This document shows positions 57,446 to 64,000 of a stretch of DNA of 64,000 nucleotides, piece by piece. How positions within the stretch are numbered: the stretch's first letter is position 1; every line of letters starts with the position of its first letter. The stretch spans positions 310,001 through 374,000 of the forward strand of contig WWBZ02000002.1 in NCBI GenBank assembly GCA_011503125.2. Direction: 5' to 3'. The notes under the pieces were generated by a model. It saw nothing but the letters and a program-made list of their open reading frames with translations, ran no database searches and had not been told where the DNA came from. The DNA is from Botryosphaeria dothidea. Its lineage: Eukaryota > Ascomycota > Dothideomycetes > Botryosphaeriales > Botryosphaeriaceae. A program made the translations under genes and the position numbers.

Positions 57446-59544
57446 CTACAACCCGGAATCTGTCTGCGAGTAAACTTGGCTTCCATCATAGTAGTCCTTC
57501 CAAACCGCGCATTCGGAGGAGTAAGCGTCGACGTTCATAACACCCTCAATCTCATCCAAACGCTCCAGGAACTGAAGCGAGAAACCCTGCCCAACATGGA
57601 ACGGAATATGACAATGCATCAGCCATGCCCCTGGGTTATCGGCTGGAAAGGCCAAGATAAGGTAGCCACCCGCTGGCAGCATTGCCGTGTCCCGGCGTGG
57701 AGGGTTATCGAACTGCAGACTGTCGAGGTTGCCGTTCCACAGGCCTGGCCCGACACCGAGAATGTAAAAGTCCTGGAGTATGTCAACAAATGCATCACTC
57801 TCTCCTGTATCATTGCGACTTACATGACCATGAAGGTGGATTGGATGCGCTAGATTCACAGGCGATCCTTGGACAGTCTGCAAAACAAAGTAGTACCACT
57901 GGTCCGCCTCATCCAGCTGCACGAGGTTGATCTCTCTTGGGTAACTCATGTTGCCATCCAGCACGTACTGCACCGTTGGGTTGTTCCAATCAATCTCCAT
58001 GGCAGAGCCATTAATATACCAATGGATAAGCGGTCCGTTTTGCTGGGTGATGTTGACACTCATCTCCAAGCCTTGCACCGCTTCGGCGAAACGGTCAGAC
58101 GGCACGTTATTTGCAACAGTCGGAGTAACGGCCATGTCATCGCAACCGGACGGTATCTCTTCATGCCGGGTGCTATTTGGCTCCGAACTGGCGCCTGCCA
58201 TGTTGTACACAAGCACTGCCTTGATGTTGCCCGCGTTGCCGTTGACAGAACAGGCACTGTCTGGATCCGAGCGGATCCAGTATTTGTCAATCTCTCGATC
58301 CGCAGTGATGACGACGTCGTATCTCTGACCTGGAATCAAACGCAATCAGCACCGAATAGAGCTACAGCTGCAAGGCCAAACTCTTACCGACTCCGAGCGA
58401 TACCGATGAGGTTGTAAACGGCACTACCGGGACAAAATCGCTCGCAATCACGGTCAAGTTGTGGCCATCGATGGAAAAGTAATAATGGTCGTTGGTGCCC
58501 GTATTCATCACACGAAGCCGGTAGCTCTGACCCTTCTCTACGTGGATTTGGTGATACGCTCCGAGCGCTCCGTCGGGGCTCTTCATCGTTCCGTTGATGA
58601 GCCCATTGTCTGCCTTCGGAGGCCCACTTGTAGAGTGCTTTGCGACCTCGGCAAGCGCGAATGACGGAGTGTAGTACCAGTCAGAAAGGAGATATACTCC
58701 GAGGTCTTCATCGTAATTGGCGTCCGCCGGGTCATTGATGATGATGCCTCCAAGAACTCCGTCCGAATACTGCACCGAATAGTGCGAATGGTACCATCTG
58801 TGAGGTTCAGCTTATGTGCTAAGCACTGAAATATGGGAAGTCATACGAGCTGCCATGTTGGGTGCACGTGAACGTGTAAGTCTTGGTCTGGCCAGGAGCG
58901 ATGGGGCACTCGGTGATGCCGTTCGTTCCATCAGCTCCGTTTGAGTTCAATTGCCTGAGCCCGTGGAAATGCAGCCCTGTTCCGTTGTTCTCGAGACTAT
59001 TCTTTACGTTCACGACCATGGTATCTCCCCAATCTATTCCTGTTCAGTATTGCGTTTCCACAGCAGAAGCGGGCTATATACTTGCGATGAGGGTCGGGCC
59101 AGGATACTGGCCGTTGACTACCATGACCATACGCTCCACCCCATCAGGCGCCATTGTTGTGTTGGTGATCTCCAAGTCATACTGTTGCGATTGGTCAGCA
59201 ATAGATTGCGGACTTGGGACAGGCTTGAAGTTACAGTCACCGTCTTCCCGCTCGTGGGGAAAAGCTCGTCGGAATCGGTTAGTATATTGAAGTTTTCGCG
59301 CCAACAATTGCGCGCATCCTTGGAGAAGAGAAACTGGGAGACCGAGGTCATCTATCGCCTCCCCAATTTGAGCCAATGGGTTTGATGGCGCGGAGCCACC
59401 ATGGAACAAATTTCCAATGCTTAAGCTAATCGTGCGAGGGTTCAAATGCTGGATCGAGTTTCTAAGATCGGGTACAGAATATGCAGATACGGCTTGTGCG
59501 CAAAATTCCAAAAGGCATACGCTCAATTGAAAGAGCGGCAACAT
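57446..59544 (-). CDS. Laccase-type multicopper oxidase
   Basis: Secreted blue copper oxidase. Secure exons are 59333-59235, 59181-59082, 59033-58847, 58797-58388 and 58329-57446, separated by introns of 53, 48, 49 and 58 nt. The four copper signatures are complete: HFHGLRQ, WYHSHYS, HPIHLHGH and HCHIPFHVGQGFSLQF, including the type 1 cysteine. Other family text is NCWRENFNILTD, VNGQYPGPTL, and GVGQRYDVV across a splice. The 5' end is less certain. A signal peptide (MLPLFQLSVCLLEFCAQAVSA) begins at 59544 in a different frame from the mature start, so an intron of about 142 nt (59334-59475, GTACCC to CCCAG) is proposed. With it the protein is 582 residues. Role: phenol oxidation or pigment formation; which one cannot be said. 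Confidence 0.88.
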
Positions 59545-60840
59545 TGTGTGAAAATGATGGGGTTATCTTGGGGCTCCTGGAGAGGACTCAATGAAAAGTA
59601 AAGGAATGAAATTCTGGAAGGTCCTGAAGGTCCCGGGAGGGGTGAATGAAGGGTGCTCTTGTATGGGCATCTTCCTAATATATTTCGAGGAGATCCGTCG
59701 GCGCTTCTTCATCTTGGGACCACGGGAATTTGCCTGTGGAAATCCGTAGCTTGTAACAGAATCACCCCTCAAAGGCATGGCAGCAACCCGTATCAGACAA
59801 GCGTGGCTCCTCCTCAACAAGCTCTCGATCTTTACATGATTCAATATATTCGGCAAGGCCCTGAACTTAGAGGCCATTAGCGGGACTATCATGGGAGCTT
59901 AGCAGTTCATGGAAAGCTGAGAACATTTTTTGGACAGAGTCTAGCAGATCCCAACGAGGACATGGAAATAGTGTTGCCGGATGGAAGTTTCAAGGGAAAA
60001 CAAACAAAGCTATGACGGCTTGCTGGCCCTTGATCCCGTCCGCTGCACTTCTGTCACAGCGGACGGACGCCAAAATTGGACCATGGAAGGGAGAACGGAG
60101 AGACGCCGGCGAGAAGAACTCCACTACTACCTACTATATTCCAGGCTTGTTTTGTCCGTGAGTTAGCCCGTAATCTATATGAAGCATACGACTGGATTTA
60201 TGTTCATAGCGGCTCGCAAGTTGACTTCCAGCGTTGGATAAAGGTACTGCAAATGTCTGACAATAGTCAAGAAGAAAAGAAGAAGCCAAGACGGCACGGC
60301 ATGTGCAGCAGAGGTAAGAGATCTTAGGTGTGGTTAGCGCGCCTCCATGGCGTTTTACCTTTGTTACTAATTCCGCCCTATCGTTTGGCTTTTCGGCTCC
60401 CCATCGGACTTCACCTCATACACAGAGGTGGTGCAGCCGACGGTTAGCGCCAAATGCGATATTCCCACAAACAGTCAGATCAAAACTTCTATCATGCGTA
60501 GTCGAAGTATTCGTCCGGACGTAAGTGTATTGCATTCTAACGCGCTATCCGGACGAATACTTCGACTCCTCATGAAGTTATGCCTTTTAAAGGCCGCCGC
60601 CGCTAGCCCTCGGCTGCAATACCCCGCTACACAGCTTGCCGTTCCGTGCAAGATTCGCATTCGAGCTCAAGAAATCACGCACCGGGCAACATTGACCCCA
60701 GCTGAATAAGAAAAATGAATTACTGCACTCTGCATTATTGATTGATTGGCCACTTGACTGTTAAATGTTTTTTTTTCCTGCGCACCTATAAGTTCGACGA
60801 GTTCACTATCCTGCACTGGATGTTCGCTCGAGTTCTGACT
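59545..60840. other. Intergenic with MITE-like element
   Basis: Upstream of the laccase and downstream of the small secreted protein gene. Contains full element E (60432-60618). No gene seen. Confidence 0.6.
60432..60618. mobile_element. MITE-like inverted-repeat element, copy E (187 bp)
   Basis: Termini are TGCAGCCGACGGTTAGCG (60432-60449) and CGCTAGCCCTCGGCTGCA (60601-60618), inverted with two mismatches. The centre is a perfect 20-base palindrome with arms AGTCGAAGTATTCGTCCGGA (60500-60519) and its complement (60548-60567) around a 28-base loop. Best-preserved palindrome of the family; used as reference. No open frame. Confidence 0.85.
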
Positions 60841-61335
60841 TCAGCCTGACGAAGATGTAGCCGAGAGGATTGAGGATGTCCGGCCGGTTAAGGTCTTTGT
60901 GGTGGTTGTTCCAAGAATGAATCCCTGAGACACTGTTGAGGTCACTGTCGCCGTCGTTGTCGTGATACCGGGTCCTGTGACCGAGCATCCATGCGATTTG
61001 CTGCTCGTGTGCTTGATGGAGCTGGAGCTGGCATGCGTCTTGCTTGAACGCTTTTTTTCGGACGACTGCGAAGCTACTCGGACTGACATGTCGAGGATAT
61101 CGAGCACGAGGCTCAGAGCGACTGTCTCGGTAACAGTTGTGGCATGTGTTGAGACTTTCGAGACTTCTGTGGACGTAGCATTCTTTGTGACCTTGGATGA
61201 AGACAGGGGGGTCACGTCGGAGGTGATAGGCCGACTCAAGGACGAGGTAGCAACTGGGCTCGATTCGGGCGATGAAGTCTGGCCGACGGCGAGAGTGCTG
61301 AAAAAGGTAAGGGAAAGGATTTTGTTGAAGCGCAT
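60841..61335 (-). CDS. Small Ser/Thr-rich secreted or wall protein
   Basis: Single exon, 164 residues. A clear signal peptide (MRFNKILSLTFFSTLAVGQ, about 1-19) precedes a sequence that is about 45 percent Ser plus Thr with Val, Lys and Ala. It has one cysteine and no aromatic core, as in heavily O-glycosylated wall-associated proteins. The C-terminus (LSATSSSG) could be part of a GPI signal but lacks a strong hydrophobic tail. No family recognised. Low-complexity composition makes the gene call less certain than those with domains. Confidence 0.6.
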   Translation of the reverse strand: MRFNKILSLTFFSTLAVGQTSSPESSPVATSSLSRPITSDVTPLSSSKVTKNATSTEVSKVSTHATTVTETVALSLVLDILDMSVRVASQSSEKKRSSKTHASSSSIKHTSSKSHGCSVTGPGITTTTATVTSTVSQGFILGTTTTKTLTGRTSSILSATSSSG

Positions 61336-62313
61336 GATTCAAATGAGGGTGTGCAGGCAACGAATGACAGAGCTATCGGCTATGACTTCCCGGTAGGACT
61401 CCTGGAGAGTGGGAGGCTTGAGCAAGCAACAAATAGCGTTGGTCTCATGGAGTTGATAAAGCAACCACAGTCTTTCATCACAATTGAAAACTTCTGCGAA
61501 CAGAAAATCAATACGTACTCGACGACGACGTGTTCAGGGCACATCCTATATCCGCCTTCAGTGCCTATCGGATGCGAGAAGAGAGTGCAAACACGGATTA
61601 GATATCTTGGTTGTCCAAAATAAAGGTTTCATTCGCCCGGCCGCGTCACTTACATTCTTCTCTTAAGGCATTGTTCTCAGATTGCTGGGACCCCGTGTCA
61701 AAGCACCAAGACCCACCAGAAACTACTGCGTGCAGCCTCCGCAGCGGCGCTTTGTGCGCCAGGAAACTGTTGCTGCCGACGGCGGTCTTTCTTGGCTCGG
61801 CGAATAATTAGGTGCTATCTGCTTGATTTGCATTGTACGTTCTGAGATTGCAAGTGACAGAGAGTCAGCAGAAACGGTAGCCAGGCCTATTTCAACCTGC
61901 AGGTACTTCTTCCACTGGTCACCGAATGTTGTCCAAAGGTTGCCATCTGGGTGTGCTCTATTGGTGTCCAATGACAGCATGCAATATTATGACGATCGCC
62001 CGTTTTGAAAGCAACGAGCCGGCGGAAGACTCCAGAACAGATCCTCCCCACAATCTCTCTATTGTCCATACATGGCTTCGCTAGGCCTTTTTCCAAAACG
62101 GATTCTGAAAGGTGGACTCCGGCGATCTGGAAGTCCTCACGACGTATCGTAGCATGTCGTACCGAGACTTGTGCTTCTCGCGTCGAATACTTATTGCGGC
62201 ACTGAGACAGTCAGACATCGCCTCGGGCTACTCTGACTTGTACGAAGTTCAAGGGAACAGTGATCAATTAATGTGAAATCAAGTTGTACTGAGATCTGAC
62301 ACTGCTCTACAAT
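61336..62313. other. Intergenic, divergent promoters
   Basis: Between the small secreted protein and the nucleotide-sugar dehydrogenase. No gene or repeat recognised. Confidence 0.55.
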
Positions 62314-63561
62314 ATGCCATACACTCATCGACGTCGGCGTTCAAATGAGTCACCACCGTCCCTCCATCGCGTCACGCCGAGCGGAGACTTCGTCGATATT
62401 GAGAAGGCAGACCCCTGCGTGTGCGTTGTCGGCGTAGGCTTCGTCGGCGAGTCCCTGCTGCGTGAATTCGGCCACGCCTTCCGTTCCATCGGCTTCGACA
62501 TTTCCGATAGGCGTATCGAGGAACTGCGGCCCCTTTTCAAAGGCCAGGTTAACACGACCCTGACCAGCGATAAGTCAAAGCTGTCCGAGGCGACCCACTA
62601 TCTCATTTCAGTACCAACGCTGTTGAAGGAGGACCGGTCTATCGACCTTTCGCACCTTCTGTCGGCTATCGGATTGGTGCTTTCGTATGCTCGACCGGGT
62701 TGCGTCATTGTCATCGAGTCCAGCGTTTCTGTCGGGACAACACGCCATATTCTCGCGCCCCACAAGAACATCTTTCATTGCGGCATGTCTCCAGAGCGCG
62801 TGGATCCAGGACGTGTCTCGCCCACCGCGAAGGAAATCCCAAAGGTCATTTCCGGTCTCACTCCCAAGTCGCTTGCCGCTATCCAGGCCATCTACAGTGA
62901 AGTCTTCGATACGGTGGTTCCAGTCAGCAAGCCGGAGGTGGCGGAGATGACCAAACTGTTCGAAAATTGTTACCGGATGGTCAACATAGCGTACGTCAAC
63001 GAGATGGCTGACGCGGCGCGTTCCCACGGTGTAGATCCCGAGGAGATGATCTCGGCGGCCACGTCCAAACCGTATGGCTTTACCCCATTCCAGCCCGGGC
63101 TCGGGGTTGGCGGTCACTGCATACCTGTCAACCCTTTCTACCTCTTCGCCAACAACAGGAACCTTCCCGTCTTGGAGAAAGCGACCGCGACGATGTGGCA
63201 TCGGCCCGGAAAGATTGCGCGTGGCTTCCACCGCCGGACCAGTTGCGCGCAGAAGGGAACTCCACCGCGGATCCTTGTGGTTGGCATGGGATTCAAGCCG
63301 GGCCAAGCTGTGCTGTCCTGTTCGCCAGGTGTTGCTTTCGCCGAGAAACTCCGGAATCTTGGGTGTGCCCGGCTCTCATTCTACGATCCACTCGTTTCTG
63401 GCGAGTCACTGACCTGGATGGAAAAACTCGAGGATGTCTGCTGGTCACCGCGGTACATCGACGAAAACTTCGACGCTGTTGCCATCTGCAATCGGCAATT
63501 TGGAGTGGATTTCGATGTTCTCGCAAGGCTCCAGAGAACCAAAGTGCAGGAGGTCAAGTGA
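62314..63561 (+). CDS. Nucleotide-sugar dehydrogenase, WecC/UDP-ManNAc dehydrogenase type
   Basis: NAD-dependent four-electron oxidation of a UDP-sugar C6 alcohol to a uronic acid. Intronless, 415 residues. The NAD fold has VVGVGFVGESLL (about 38-49). Other family segments are ESSVSVGTTR, the SPERVDPGR loop and KLFENCYRMVNIAYVNEMADAA. The catalytic cysteine is Cys269 in GVGGHCIPVNPFYL. The C-terminal domain begins ILVVGMGFKPG. The SPERVDPG form and GGHCIPVNP place it with bacterial UDP-N-acetylmannosamine/galactosamine dehydrogenases rather than with eukaryotic UDP-glucose dehydrogenase (which reads GGSCFQKD). The usual K-x-D of the family after GMGFKPG is replaced (GQAVLSCSPG), so the third domain is slightly unusual. 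Possibly of bacterial origin; the product sugar is unknown. Confidence 0.9.
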   Translation: MPYTHRRRRSNESPPSLHRVTPSGDFVDIEKADPCVCVVGVGFVGESLLREFGHAFRSIGFDISDRRIEELRPLFKGQVNTTLTSDKSKLSEATHYLISVPTLLKEDRSIDLSHLLSAIGLVLSYARPGCVIVIESSVSVGTTRHILAPHKNIFHCGMSPERVDPGRVSPTAKEIPKVISGLTPKSLAAIQAIYSEVFDTVVPVSKPEVAEMTKLFENCYRMVNIAYVNEMADAARSHGVDPEEMISAATSKPYGFTPFQPGLGVGGHCIPVNPFYLFANNRNLPVLEKATATMWHRPGKIARGFHRRTSCAQKGTPPRILVVGMGFKPGQAVLSCSPGVAFAEKLRNLGCARLSFYDPLVSGESLTWMEKLEDVCWSPRYIDENFDAVAICNRQFGVDFDVLARLQRTKVQEVK

Positions 63562-64000
63562 GGCAATCCCGACGATCACAGAATGGCGTCGTGCGGATCA
63601 TCCAGCATATCTTCCATAGCTTGCGCCCGTTCTCCAGGTGTCATGATACTTGCCTCTCCCTTTTCGGCTGCTGCAAGATCTGCTGCTTGTTCTGCTTCTG
63701 ATGTGGTTGCTGGCGCTGAGCTTGCCGTGACGCCGCTCATGCCCCACACTGTTACAAATTAGTCTCAATATCTGTTTGTAGGAAGCCAGTCTGAAAGAAC
63801 AGAAATGACCTCTACGCACCTTGGCTTCCAAGATTTCTTGCCACCTTTGTGAATACAGTGAGGGAAATCATGGGTGATATACACTTGTTGATACAGTACC
63901 CAATCAAAAGCTTGTGGGCTCTTTTCTTGAGCTCTGCCTCTAGAAAGAAGACGCAGAACATGAACCAAACAGTCGGGAGTTGACTGATAATCAACAAAGG
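63562..64000. other. Window end, no gene supported
   Basis: A minus-strand frame open from the right part of the window down to 63812 contains hydrophobic text, but no family or start can be supported. It may be the edge of a gene beyond the window. Confidence 0.35.

Overview
The window is nuclear DNA of a filamentous ascomycete (Pezizomycotina, possibly Dothideomycetes; the class is only a guess). The evidence is short 48-90 nt GT-AG introns with CTGAC/CTAAC-like branch points, widely spaced single genes on both strands, and fungal-only families (Spa2, Zn2Cys6 factor, DUF7053, S28 peptidase, laccase). No operon, CRISPR array, rRNA or tRNA gene was recognised. Gene models below were assembled by hand from reading frames joined at GT-AG sites; each join restores a conserved family sequence unless noted.  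Layout: 0-14 kb is a housekeeping block: 3' part of an NCS1 purine-cytosine permease (+), the polarity scaffold Spa2 (-), an ING/PHD protein of the Yng2 type (-), a Hos2/HosA class I histone deacetylase (+) and an Rck2/Srk1-type stress kinase (-). After a 3.5 kb gap, 17.5-34 kb is accessory in character: cytochrome P450 (+), medium-chain zinc-type dehydrogenase (+), DHA1 drug transporter (+), 4-coumarate-CoA-ligase-like enzyme with a peroxisomal C-terminus (-), secreted S28 prolyl peptidase (+) and a Zn2Cys6 transcription factor (+). The stretch 34-41 kb holds no gene I can support. From 41 to 57 kb there are a DUF7053 protein (+), an Arg/Tyr-rich glycine-zipper protein (+), an MJ1316-domain protein (-), a large protein with two cyclic-nucleotide-binding domains, an F-box and leucine-rich repeats (+), exosome subunit Rrp41 (-), a short-chain dehydrogenase (-) and a Ted1/Cdc1-type metallophosphoesterase (+). 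The right end, 57-64 kb, has a laccase-type multicopper oxidase (-), a small Ser/Thr-rich secreted protein (-) and an intronless nucleotide-sugar dehydrogenase of bacterial WecC type (+).  The most novel item seen is a family of short non-coding inverted-repeat elements (MITE-like). Three copies have matching 18 bp termini (21425-21579, 36983-37141, 60432-60618), and three further loci share only the internal palindrome or parts of it (about 2100-2178, 27007-27095, 34763-34815). A second, unrelated 298 bp inverted-repeat element lies at 24896-25193. These elements sit in the accessory and gene-poor parts, including inside an intron of the CoA-ligase gene.
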